NCBI GenBank assembly: GCA_037903355.1
Contig: JBAJFE010000023.1
Location: 620,001 to 684,000, forward strand
From: Trichuris trichiura
Taxonomy: Eukaryota; Nematoda; Enoplea; Trichinellida; Trichuridae
Reading direction: 5' to 3'
Length of the DNA stretch: 64,000 nucleotides
Both the position numbers and the translations under genes were made by a program. The notes beneath the pieces are model-generated. The model worked only from the letters and a program-made list of their open reading frames with translations, ran no database searches and was not told where the DNA came from. This document shows, piece after piece, positions 47,260 to 58,534 of this stretch. The first letter of the stretch is position 1. Every line of letters starts with the position of its first letter.

Positions 47260-50177
47260 CATAAAGGACTTGTAGCGGACGCGACTGCTCTTGTTACTTA
47301 AGCATCAAGAAAGGATACCGTACAAATTAAACCTATCTATCATGTCTTAGTACTGTACTTTCTTTTATTTTGACTTGCGTGCGAAATAAACCGGTTGCGT
47401 AAAGTTTTTACGGTTCTGCTAAAGACTAAGACGGGGCTATAAAAAGATGACAAAAAAGCGTGCTGAAATGTCAAGTTCTGATTTGGCGCCAACAGTTCCA
47501 CGCAGAGTCTGACTTGAGGGATTTGACACGAGCTCTTTGACGCCAACGGTTTGACACCACGTTTATTTCTTTTCTAACCGCGTAATCAAGTAGCCTTTAA
47601 GCTTTTCGGCATAAACATATAGCGCTTTGAGTAAAATCTTATTTTGACACAGTTGCTCTGGTTTACAAGTTTTTGGGGTTAAAAAGTTTTATCTACCCTT
47701 AGAAAAAACTCCCTTTAAAATTTTCCAAGTTTCAAAGAAATTCCGTTGGTTTAGAGGCTTCAAATCCCAACGATTTGCAAGTTTTTTCATTCTAGAAAGA
47801 AAAGAAATTTTTCAGGCGCCAATTCAGTCAAGAATATGCCTCTACGCGCAGTTCTTCGTTCGAGAGGAATCGTTAACCTCTTAAGGCATTTTTCAATGGG
47901 CAGAATAAGTCATAGCATGAAGATCCTACATCAGTGCTGTCTGGAGGCGAAGAAAATGTCTTAAGCTTTATGTTTTTCGATATTTTCATTGGCGTCAAAC
48001 CATGGCGACGTCAAACCGCTGGAGGTAAAACAGCCTACTCCTTCAACTACCGCTTCGTCCTCTGTATAGCCCCGACTCGGTCCTTTGGGCTATTATCTTT
48101 TTTGTTTCTCAACGCGACATCGATTTATTTCAGATTAGCTATTGTACAATTGTTAATATAATTGATAAATTGATCCCTATTGCGAACCTATTGATCAACA
48201 TTTTGTTTCTGTTACTTTATATCTCCTGAAAAAAAATGGAGACAAACTAATAACCGCTAAAGTGTAAACACAAATGGATATTAACAAGCGATAAGTATGG
48301 GCTCTTTTGCGCTGTTAAAATTTTAAAAAAAGCGAGAAACCGACCTAACGGAGGTATATGCGTCACCAGGATGTCGATGCCGGATGGAATTTTGCTCCAA
48401 CGTTCTACTTGCTTCTGACAATCCGTAATATTGAATGCCATTGTTTTCGAAAATGGTTGCCTGAAATCAACATTCCATTGTTAACGCAACAACAGCGCTA
48501 AGAGGCTAGAGATTGATTGTTAACAAATTGAATAGTACTTCTTTAAGCTTACAGTAATAATGCACCATAACAGGTGGAATTAATCCACTAAATAATAATT
48601 TTTTGGTTTTGATAATTTGCATAGTCAGCCATGTGGTACACCGTATTTTTTGCTTCAATCTTAATAAAAAAAAGTGAGCGCATGATGTCGCATGGCTTAA
48701 TATGCGCGCTAGCATACTAAGTCTGCAAAATATGCTCTTTTTTCTTTTCATATGGTTTAAATTCTATATAAGAATTTAATTACGGAATGCAAAACATATC
48801 GTCACTCCTTTTATGGCTGCCTATCGAAGTATAAACTTTTCAAAAATATTCGTTGTACTTTTGGTGCCATAACGTTCCCTCTTTGTAAAGAATGAACATA
48901 CTTCTAACGTCTGGTGCTTTATATTTTTTGTTTAACAGTATTAGTACCTGATTACTGTTTACTAAATATTTACACTTCTACTCGGTAATAAGCCGTCTAG
49001 TTACCATGGCGTTCCGTATATACGTATTCCATTAACTTCAGTGTCGCTATCGCAGAGGAACATGCAGTTGGTCAAAAGATCGTCGGCCGTATTAATCCGT
49101 TGAGTAAACATTGCTTTTCGCAATGCATGTTTCATACTATCTTCTCGAAAGCCGTACACCGATTTGGATCTTCGCTTCAGAGCGCCCACTAAAACGAACA
49201 GAAGCAATAAACGCGACACGCTTGCAAAAAACGTGGCAATATGAAATCAATGTCGCATCGTGTACAGTACACAACTGTACCTGATGGTTTCTGACGCGAA
49301 AGCCACGTTTTGTCCAGCGTTAATTCCTTGTCGCCGGCGACCAGAATTTTGTGCTTATGAGGAAGCGAGCCTGCAATAGATACACTAAGGGTCAGATTGA
49401 TTTTTGCGTGCATAAAAAGCACACCATTTAGGTTTATTCAATGTATACTGCGCGTCTACGCTTAATAATGTTTTTATTTTGTTTGACATGAAAAGCATTT
49501 AAACATGTTAATGAAAAATCATATTTTAAAATTTTTAGTTGAGTTTTTCGACAGAGAATTCAGGGGGACTCCTATAATCCTTGGAAGTGCCCGTTTCTTA
49601 AAAAAATACAACCTTTCAAGTCATTAACGGCAACTCAGCCTTATGGAAGCCTTTAATTATAGCTTTGGTAGGGTGGTGCATACTTTTACAAGGCGGTTAT
49701 ATCATTCGCTATTCAGCTTTAGACTTTCAATAAATAACTAAACAGCAGTTTATGCCTTTCCAAATAAAATCGTTAAGACCAAGTCCATCCACAGCTTCAG
49801 ATGGCTTTAGTTCGTTGATGGAAAATTTTGAAATTTTCATTTCACCCATGCAAACACAACAGCAAAGCATGCTTTCTGCTTCCTTTGCAAGAGCGCTACA
49901 AGATGCGCGGGAAATGTAATGCTTTGTTTCAGTGTATACCTAAGTAGTCGTTAAAAGCCCTTATTTCGTCCGGATGACCGCAGGAGGTAAAATTTCCCGC
50001 CACAATCAGCACATCGCCGTCGGGGACTTTGCACTGGTCATGCTTGCAGCACGTGTCCGCCATGCAGACAAAACGGCAATATCCTTCCTTTCGTGGTTCA
50101 TTAACGTCCGTCATTTCTATGGGTTCCACAACCAACGACTTTTTCATCAATTCCCACGCAACTTCCGGATCCATCAT
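46580..50177 (-). CDS. mpped: MPPED-family metallophosphoesterase-like protein, active site degraded
   Basis: Five exons join in phase into 341 aa: 50177-49940, 49370-49281, 49188-49005, 48460-48345 and 46977-46580 (TAA). The fold markers of MPPED1/2 (UPF0046) are all in order: RFVCMADTCCKH, DGDVLIVAGNFTS, KILVAGDKELTLD, IRIYGTPW, GIDILVTHIPPLG, GCAELL and PKFHIFGQTARGYG. Yet metal ligands differ from the family pattern: DxH is D41-T-C43, GD is G-N62, GNH is G-D93-K94, and GHxH is G-Q243-T-A245; only D41 and H205 remain as expected. A catalytic phosphodiesterase role is therefore unlikely; binding or scaffold function is possible. A 60-residue C-terminal extension follows the usual end at FDFK. 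The reading frame and splice sites are intact, which argues against a dead gene. Confidence 0.9.
47029..47066. repeat. (AT)n tract, left of the inserted MITE
   Basis: About 19 TA units lie in intron 4 of the MPPED-like gene. Together with the tract at 47221-47253 it formed one AT microsatellite before the element inserted. Confidence 0.9.
47067..47219. mobile_element. Pogo/Tc1-mariner-type MITE inserted in an (AT)n tract
   Basis: The 153-bp element starts CAGTAAAACCTCCATAAGTT and ends with the mirrored CTTCGGAGGTTCTACTG. Inner inverted words are GACCACCCAAGGGACC and GTCAACTTAGGGAGG. CAGT termini and insertion in a TA-rich target are typical of pogo-like Tc1/mariner elements. It has no coding capacity and depends on a transposase elsewhere. 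It sits in a 1.37-kb intron and so need not harm the host gene. Confidence 0.75.
47221..47253. repeat. (AT)n tract, right of the inserted MITE
   Basis: About 16 TA units directly follow the element end. Confidence 0.9.
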
Positions 50178-50200
50178 ATGCTTTACCTGTTAGACGAGAA
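50178..50200 (-). other. Splice acceptor just upstream of the MPPED-like start codon
   Basis: On the minus strand CGTCTAACAG/GTAAAGCATATG places a pyrimidine-containing acceptor 12 bases before the ATG used (50177). I see no convincing upstream coding exon. It may be a normal 5' UTR intron or a spliced-leader acceptor, since trans-splicing is known in enoplean nematodes. Confidence 0.35.
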
Positions 50201-50731
50201 GAATTAACAGATAACTATATGAATACATCTGCTCAGTTACATTTTATTTTTTTTTCGAAATGTGGGTTGCTAAAAATCTTATTCATTATGGCATATTCTA
50301 GAGATGCAGTTTTAACGAATGAATCCCGGCAGCAAATTTCTAAGCTTACATATTTGCTGTTATTCGTATCAGCTTGTGCTGTAATCAGTAGAGGCTATGC
50401 GTAAAAGCGTAAAAATTGCAAAAACGACATCGCGTAATGAAATGCTGTTACGAAATGCTCTCTTAACGATGATGGCGGCAGTATTAAGTGTCCAAAGATG
50501 AACTATCTTTTCAAAATCCACCAAAGTGGACTACGCCGTTGGGGCCAATTATTCTGAGCGTTCAAAAAATGTTTTACTGACATCTCTGAAGAATTTCGAT
50601 GCTTTTGACGGAGAAAAAGGTGCCACGCGTTATTTCGCAATGAACTTAGCGCGTCAATCTTCCCGCAAACCATATATATGCAGATTTGTAATGCTAACAA
50701 TAATTTATCAACATTCGATCCGATATACGAC

Positions 50732-53159
50732 TTAATTGCAGTGGCGACAGATCCAAGGAAATAAAGTTTGCTTTTTGTAACAATGCTCGCTGCTGCCAGT
50801 CGTAGAAAAGCATTTTTCCCGCCGAAACTTATTAATCTGAGACTGCGCCAAAGATGCAAGCTATCGCACGTCCTAAGAGGTACACAATCGCTTGAATGGG
50901 CGTATAATTGGAGTTATTTTTGGCAGCATCTCGTTTGAAAGGAAGTAAGCGAATATATTGCACCTTCCCGCCCGCGTTAAAAGTTGAGACGGTGCAATCC
51001 GACTATGCAAAGATTATTGAGAAAAAAATATGGGAAGATTAATCGTCTTTACTGAATATCTTTTTCAACGGGCATGTGATATTAGAAAGCGACTTTGCTT
51101 TGTATGTTGCCCACTATACGCTTCGGGGCACTGTTGGCAGGTAGAGAAAACGTACTGATCCTAATGGGAGCCAGCTGGGAGCAGAAAACCGTCAAAATGC
51201 TTGAAACTAACGTCACGTGCTTGCGAAGGAGGCTCGCATGTGTGACAACTTGAAAAAAATAGTTGGAACAAAAATAAGAGAAAATAGACACTTTCCATTC
51301 CGTCATATGATACACCGCGTATTCTCAACGATTAAAAAATTATTCGGCAAAATTTTTGGATAAAGCTTCTCCACAAGTTGTACAATTTTACCTTTCCGGA
51401 AATCGCGTCTTCCTTAAAGATATAAAATTGAACTGTGCCCACGTAGCCGACTGGGAAATGAGAAGCAATCGTTCGGCTTAGATATCTTTACGCGAGCACC
51501 TAAACCGGTTTTATATTGATTATCAGTGAATAGGACGAACTCGCAAGCTACAATCAGGTAAAACAGGGTGAATTCTATCAGTCGCTTCGAGCTAACACTA
51601 TCTTCCAATTAATGCAGCGTTAACGAACGCCCTCATCTTATTACTAACACACTGCCGCCCTTTACGTACTAATTGAACTGGCTGACGTCTGCGTATCACT
51701 CTATAATCGAATGATAGTAATTAGAAAGTTGGCATTTCAATTGTGTTACATTTTTATTTTTTGTTATATCTTATTTCTTCTTCCCGAAAAATCTGTTTAA
51801 CCGCGTACGTTCACCTCTCTGAAGGGGTTAACTAAAAAAACGTGCTTAAAGCGTATACGCCTTAAGCACAACGATAAGCTAACTTTATCGATCGCTTAAT
51901 GACCTTTGGGAAGTTGTAACAAAAACAACAATACTTATTTTATTAGTATACAGCTGTTGGAGTTGTCAAGATGGGTTAGCAGCGAGGCAAAGTTGCAATG
52001 CTGTTTCGAAGACGGAATGGATCTTTTTTTGAGCGTGAAGCAATTAGCCATCCGTCTTTGTCTCTCTCTCCTACTCACTCATTCGGCGCCTCGGCCGTCG
52101 TTTCATTAAGACAACGGACTTTCCGAGAAGCGTGGACACAAATTTCTTCCAAACTTCATTGCTGTCCATCCATTGCCGCCCATTAAGCGTGACTAATTTC
52201 GTTGCTTTTTCGATTGCGTTCGAGCGGCGCCTAAGCTCGACTGCAACTTTCTCCTGTACATCACGCGTGAAAGGTGCTTGTAAAAAGTCGCGTACGTCAA
52301 CATAAGCCCAAAGTTCAATTAGTTATCCGAGCTTGCAAAGCTTTGCACAGCTAAGCACTTCCTTTGCCTCTTCCTATCACGTTCGCCTCGGAAAAATCTC
52401 CAACCAAAATGTCTGTAAAAGCTTTTTCTCCAACCGAGCAAACGTCTACTACAAGCTATTATTAAATATATTCAAAAAAAGTTGTTTATGCAACAGGAAA
52501 AGCCAAAAGCTTAAATCCAACCTATTTGTATCGTTCCAAACGCGTCTAGTATATATTGGCTTAGGCGTAGGCGAACCGCTTCTGCAAGCTCCCACTATTA
52601 TGGAAAACGGAAAGCTCATACTCTTGGTCAATAATAACCGACTAAGCTAAGTTTATATTGACCCTAAAGAGCCCATTGCCGCTTTGAGAAAACAAGAACT
52701 GACAAAAGCCTTACCGAATTGACAATAATGGATAATGGAGATTTGACAGCAAAAGTGGACGCGGCAAAACTCAACAAAAAACACACTTACATTTGATCAT
52801 TTCTAATTGTTGCTTTTCCTTCTGTTAAAAGGGTAAAAGCGTAGACTAGCGCTAACCTTGCCTTCCGTGTTGTCCGAAATGTTGACATGAGAAAACCGCT
52901 TCTGCAGCAAATCCAACTTGACGGAAGAGGATTCAACAACGGCGCTGCCGGTTTCGGCGGGTTCCGGTTCCGTTGAACATACAGGCTCACCGCCACCACT
53001 TCCTTGAAGTTTAGCCGTTGCTTCGTCGACGCTATTTTTTATTTCTTCCGTATAACTCCTTTTGTATCGGTTTTGCAACTTCTGCTTTCTCTCGTTGCCG
53101 CTCTTTTCCCGAATGCTTTCCGACTTCTTTATCATCTTCATCACGCTAGCGCTAAGCAT
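50732..53159 (-). CDS. Unrecognised multi-exon gene, tentative model
   Basis: Well-supported 5' exons are 53159-52857 (101 codons from MLSASVMKMIKKSES; basic, then acidic Ser/Glu-rich) and a 31-nt exon 52821-52791 (KEKQQLEMIK). After an intron of about 1.2 kb, exons 51547-51506 (CEFVLFTDNQYKT) and 51450-51392 (GYVGTVQFYIFKEDAISGK) join in phase. Coding then resumes through about 51330-51100 (LAPIRISTFSLPANS) and 51020-50732, with VQYIRLLPFKRDAA and a Cys-containing end ICRHCN, TAA. Introns as short as 35 bp are needed, matching other genes here. Exons after 51390 are less certain. I recognise no domain. Confidence 0.45.
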
Positions 53160-56100
53160 GATTGCAAAACTGCCGAAAATGCACTTCTGAAATCAACAAT
53201 ACATATCTTATATAATATACGCGTATGGTTACATAATATATATGCAGTTTAAAGCAGGAGAGTCGAAATGGTTGTTGCCACGTTGAGCAGAGCCTTTCGC
53301 GCGCTCGACAGGGAGAGCAAGTGTGCTCTGCGGCGCAGGTTGCTACCGCATACTATCGCTTCAGATCAGATAGGAGCATAATTTATTTCCTCCGCTACTG
53401 ACAATTAATTCTTCAAGCGCGAAAACTTTCCTATTGAACTCCACAATATTCCATCAGCTTGGCGCGCTGTCGTCTCTATATCTTTCCTTATTGGGGTCAA
53501 CAAACTATAGTCTCTATGAAATTTATGCGATTGGAATGCAACTTTTATTCTTTTAAATAGGATATGCGCTAATATGGAAATTACGATGAGCGCTCTACGT
53601 GTGTGGCGCCTTAAAGCAATGTGACATTCATGAAAGCCGATAAAATAGCTATAGGCAACAATATCGCGTAAAAGACATAGTAAAGTCAGGTATTATTATT
53701 AATAAAAGCATAATTGTTAAGTTTGAACAATGTTTCGTAGGCGCTTCGCTTTATAAGGACACAATAGAATAATTACCCATTCAGCGGAATAGTATATCAA
53801 AGAGGAGTTAATAAAAATGAATAGCTTCGCTAGCGAACGTACCGATTTTCGGCGGGCACAATGGGCTGAATGGTCGTTTGACCATTTAAGGCGGTGGCAT
53901 CCTCCTTTCAAACTCTTTATACAAACGAAAGCCAGTCAGAAGCGGAAAATAATTGGGTTCGACGAAAATCGATTAAACGCATGACTAATCAGTTTTGCCA
54001 ACGACAAGTGATACATCAGCGCTAATCGACATATTTTCTTCGACTTTTCGTTGGGCTCCAAAAACCCAACGATGCAATCTGCGCCCGTACATCCGCTTCT
54101 TAACGGCGACTCAATCGTAGCAGAGAGAGAGAAAATACACTAAAAATGCCTGAACGATGTTGACAGCCCATTTAAACTTTTGCTTACGGTTAACTCTACA
54201 GTGTCATATGGCAAAGTAAATTTGCTAACAGCGAAAAGAATCCATTTACGGTCAAATGTGGCGCGTAGGAAAGCAATGGTTTACTTTGATTAACAATATT
54301 CGCTGTTTGAAGAAAGGCGGGAAAAAGAGATCAATGGTTTTGACGCAAAGGCGACATGGACGAATTTGTAGACAATTTTAGCATAAAGGCAGCACATCGT
54401 AGCTCAATCATTTTGATTCAGCAATTTAAGGAGACACGCCAAGTCGTCAACAATTAGTTGTCTCCATTCATTGTCATTTACGATTACGCAACACTAACAT
54501 AAATACTTTGTCCGGCATTCACTCTACCGCGACAAGCAGCTATAAAAGCTTTGCTGCTTCGATGGTGGCCAAGTTGGCACCATCGCTTTAATATACACGC
54601 GTATACTTCCCATTGACCATTATTTGGGCCGAATTGGGAATCAAAGTCAACGCCCTATCGTCGCGCGCTGTTTCGATGGGAAAAACCCCCCATAGGCTCT
54701 AGTAGCAATCTTTTGATCGTTTGGACCGGTTGGGACAAAAATTTGTAATGGGATTACTAGCAAGTGGGCGGATGTCAGCCATTTGCGTCAACATATTGAC
54801 AACGTAAAGCCGTCAGCAACCGTAGGTGACACTGCGTAGAAAAATAAGCCCTCACTTTATTTCAAAGAGATTAAATTTCACATCTTCATCGAATTGCAAA
54901 AGAATGGAATTTTTTCGCTGCAGCACGCGACGATAAAACTTCGGATGGCCGACACGGATACCTTATTTGGAAACGAAGACAGAATTGCAATTTTGAATAA
55001 TTAAACCCGGAAGTATAAACAACAAACGGACGCGCGTTTCCGTCAGCCAGTAGCGGCTTGTTGGGTACCGCATAAATTTTGCATAAGACTTGCGAAGAGG
55101 GCGCCACTTCGAGGGCAGTAATTATGCCCATATTTGGACAGCCGAAATGAGAATACTACGGAAAAACGTGGACCAACAATGCAAAAATGGTTTGAAATTT
55201 TTTCTCATCGCTTTACACGCAGGGAAATAAGTCCATTACGCATTCAAGCTTCCGAAGCCTTCTTCTTCCGCCTTCTAATTCTAATATTAGACCAGTGAAT
55301 GACGGAATGAGCAACAACTCGCTTAAGTGGTATCGATTTTTTCTTGAAAGCCCAACCTATGTTCTTGCAAGGCGCATACATTATATTTCATCTTAAATAT
55401 CATACAAAAACTTTGTACACCCCTTAAAAAGCGGTAAGGACGTCGCGGGAGAAAAAAAGCGGAGTGCACTTGCAAAGTTTCGTATAAACGAGCGCAACCG
55501 TTAGTCGATCACTTCAGGATGACAAACCGCGCGCGCGGGCGATTGATTGAACAAAAAGCATTCCATTCTTTTCGAGTGACAAATTTGCATGCCATCCGAA
55601 AAGCGGAAGCGGAACAGCCACCGGCCGACACGTCAAAATGGACGTGTTCGAATGGAGCCCCATTTTCAAATATTTAAACGCATGCCCGGCCATAATGTCA
55701 AAATTGAAATTGCGACCAACCGAAACGGAAATTATTTATTGGGAAATATAGCGCCCACCAACGACAAAACGTTACGCAACGGTTAGGTGGGCGCGGCGAC
55801 AGGAAATTTGCTCGCTTTGTCCCTTCCCTTATAAGGCCACTCATTAGAGCCAACCAATTGTTTTGAGAATAGATTGCGCGGATAAAAACGTACAATTTTC
55901 TGTTCCATAATCGGCTGTTCGATAAGTGGCTGATAATAATGCTTATCGAACTTTCAAGCTGTCCGATTGAGAATTCACGTTGTTAATCTTCAAAGACTGT
56001 TTATGCGTATGAACAAGAAAGGGGCCAAAGCGACGGCCTTCCTTTCGCCTCATACTGGCCTCAACTTGTCCGCTGGTCAGCTAAGAGCTTAATTATTCAA

Positions 56101-56922
56101 TACAAACTCGTTGGACAATGTTGAGCCAAAGTTTGCTCGTAAATGCATAGTAATTGACAAGTGTTTCCCCTTTACGGATACTCGATGCGGCGCGGGGGAA
56201 AGTCGAGGCGCCGCTGGAAGGAAAAACACGCGCACAATCACGGCGATAGCTTCCGCCAAAATTGCATAGCTAATAAATCTTGTTTTACACGAGTACGGAG
56301 GGTCGTAACGGGACGATGAAGGAAGAATTGAAAGGGGGTCTCGAATTTGGACGTATTAATGCCCCACTCGATCATTTGGCCAATGATTAAAAGGAGCAGA
56401 TATGCGGCGCAGCAACAACGCTTCAAACAACCATATAATCTACGAGATTTTTAACAGAACTAATGGAAGAAGAAAAAGTTATTATTCAAAAGAAAAAAGC
56501 TTCGGTGTATCAGATACAGAATGCGCTACGTAGAGTTACGCCTCTTTGTGGCGACCCACCCGCAAAAAAACTATAAGATTTCTTCCTTTTTTAAAAAATG
56601 AATAGTATTATGTCCTTGCGTTATGGAATGTTATACTATCACTTTTAGCGAAAATATGTTGCCCATTTTAGGCCATTTATTTTTCTTTGCTTAAAAGCGA
56701 TCCTACTTCCCGTGAATCCATAGTTTACTTCATCTTGTCTTCATACTCCTCTCTTTTTGTTTTCTGGTAACTCTGCTAAAGCCTTAAGCGCTTACTGGCT
56801 AAAATTTCAAACGAAGCCTATTTTTACTCTTTTAAAATGATCAAAACCGTAATGAAAAAAACATTACCTCCAATGGGAAGCTGCCGGAATTCCCTTTGCG
56901 AAAGCGACTTTCGATTGGCGAA
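53160..56922. other. Stretch without a supported gene
   Basis: One open frame, 54886-55131 minus (MGIITALEVAPSSQVLCKIY...), has protein-like composition and 47-50 percent GC but no splice partner; another at 55589-55786 plus is basic. The G+C is higher than in the left half of the window, with CGCGCGCG words near 55530. No repeat family was found. Confidence 0.4.
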
Positions 56923-57281
56923 ATGCCTTTGCATTCGCCGGCTAAATATTTGAAGAAACACATCAAATCTTCGTTCTGCCCAATGTTACCTCAAAAAACG
57001 GTCAACGATGGATCAGTGGAGACTGCTTCCTGCTGTTCTTCCGTCGAAGGCAATAGTAAGTATTGAATCTGCCTGAAACGCTTATGAAAAAATCACTTTT
57101 GTTATATGACGTCATAGAGGCGCTTTTCCCTAAGGAACCAAACAGTCGGTCGGAAGCGGCTACCATAATACTTCCCTTAATAGGCGAACGGGAATTTGAA
57201 ACTTCAGGAAATACCGGCGACGACTGCATGAATCTTTTTCAACAGCAGGTGAATGCGACTCGGCCAAATATTGAACGATGA
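56923..57281 (+). CDS. Candidate two-exon gene, unrecognised
   Basis: Exon 56923-57055 (44 codons from MPLHSPAKYLKKHIKS, consensus GTAAGT donor) joins in phase 1 to exon 57118-57281 (CATAG acceptor; KALFPKEPNSRSEAATIILP, ends NIER, TGA). The first exon's frame is open 80 bases further upstream (GKLPEFPLRKRLSIGE), so the start may be earlier. An alternative donor at about 57247 (CAG/GTGAAT) would carry the gene on to basic exons near 57390 (KKRNRKPFLAKT). The protein is hydrophilic, Ser-rich and basic, suggesting a nuclear protein, but no domain is recognised. Confidence 0.4.
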
Positions 57282-57451
57282 CGAAATCGTTAAATCCCTC
57301 TCAACAAAAGCGCAAATACGAAGAGGAAATATAGGAAAACTTCCTTAACTTTTCGGAATTTTTAAATTCCTAAAGAGAGCCTCGAAAAAAGCTCGTGCGC
57401 GAAGAAGAGAAATCGAAAACCTTTTCTAGCGAAAACGTACGTATAAGCTTA

Positions 57452-57728
57452 TTAAGAAAGTGAACATAATTTTACAAAATAATTGTTTACGATAAACAAT
57501 AGACAACAGAAAAAAAAATTCCAATTGAAGAGCTGAATTCGCGGATAATCGAATTGCTTTTGCAGCGCTTTGTGCTTTGGCAATTCATAGTTTTTCAGAC
57601 TAGTGGTAAAAAGTTGCCGTTCCATCTTTCGCTTACGTTCAAGCTAAAAATGGAACAGAAAGTGACTTATGTACGTTGTACAAGAACAGCTCTTCCCTTT
57701 GCTGCAACCGAACTTCTTTTCTTTCCTT
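57452..57728 (-). CDS. Candidate coiled-coil exons, unrecognised
   Basis: Exons 57728-57675 (18 codons, KERKEVRLQQREELFLYN) and 57643-57452 (LERKRKMERQLFTTSLKNYE and onward, TAA) join in phase 0 across a 31-bp intron with TTCTTGCAG and TTTTTAG acceptors. The charged heptad-like pattern suggests a coiled coil. An upstream exon beginning MDHWSHLSKYENSF (58013) may belong, but its phase does not connect cleanly. The plus strand is also open here, so the coding strand is not certain. Confidence 0.3.
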
Positions 57729-58145
57729 CTGCAAGAACATGCAAACAGTAAGACCTAACGCGATGAGCGACAAAAACTTTTGATGATTTCACTATCAAGC
57801 GAGGCCCTAAAACTCCATATTAAAAGATGACAACAATAAAGGATATGTAGTTGAGAAAAATAGATTATACCGCGAAAGAAAAGAATTAAAATGCCACAAA
57901 CGTAACGGCAAATACGGGCTTGTGTACCTTTCCGCCAACTTTGGACTTTTGGACAATTTAAAGTGGAAAAAGGAATTCTCATACTTGGACAGATGCGACC
58001 AATGATCCATCAAACTACTCCCAAGAGCAAACGTTTTCCATTATTGAACACTTGGTTAGGTCTACTCATTTCTGTTCGGAGATGAAACGGTAGAAAGATT
58101 GATTGCATTTTAAAGAAAACCTGCAATGACGGGGAGGATAAAGTT

Positions 58146-58534
58146 GTGGACAACCAACAACCCCAATTTTAATAATAAACAAACAAAACAAAAGCCAACG
58201 TCCATTTTTCGCGAAAGAAAACAATCATACGCGTCAAGGTGCCGCAAGCCTGGGAAATCTTGCCATTAAGGAAACGCCAACAGCCTATAAGAATAAAGCT
58301 GAAAACTTGCAGGCAATGGCGCTTCTTTCCGGACAAGATTTCTTCGAACACCAACAAAGGAAAAAGGCACAAAAAATGTTGATACGACAAACGTATGATC
58401 GAATAGTCAAGCTTAGCTTAGCTTGGACGCAGCTTGCCGAATATCCACGATTGGGATGGAACCGACTGATTGCAAGCACTCATGAACACACTGTTCTGAC
58501 TAGGATTCGCGTCAAGGCACAATTTTGTCACTGA
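58146..58534 (+). CDS. Long open frame antisense to the GALNT 3' end, doubtful
   Basis: About 128 codons are open on the plus strand with hydrophilic, protein-like content (ENLQAMALLSGQDFFEHQQR, KKAQKMLIRQTYDRIVK). The right third overlaps the last coding exon of the GALNT gene on the other strand. It has no ATG until 58316 and a TTGCAG acceptor lies just before that. It may be an exon of a plus-strand gene or chance. Confidence 0.2.
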
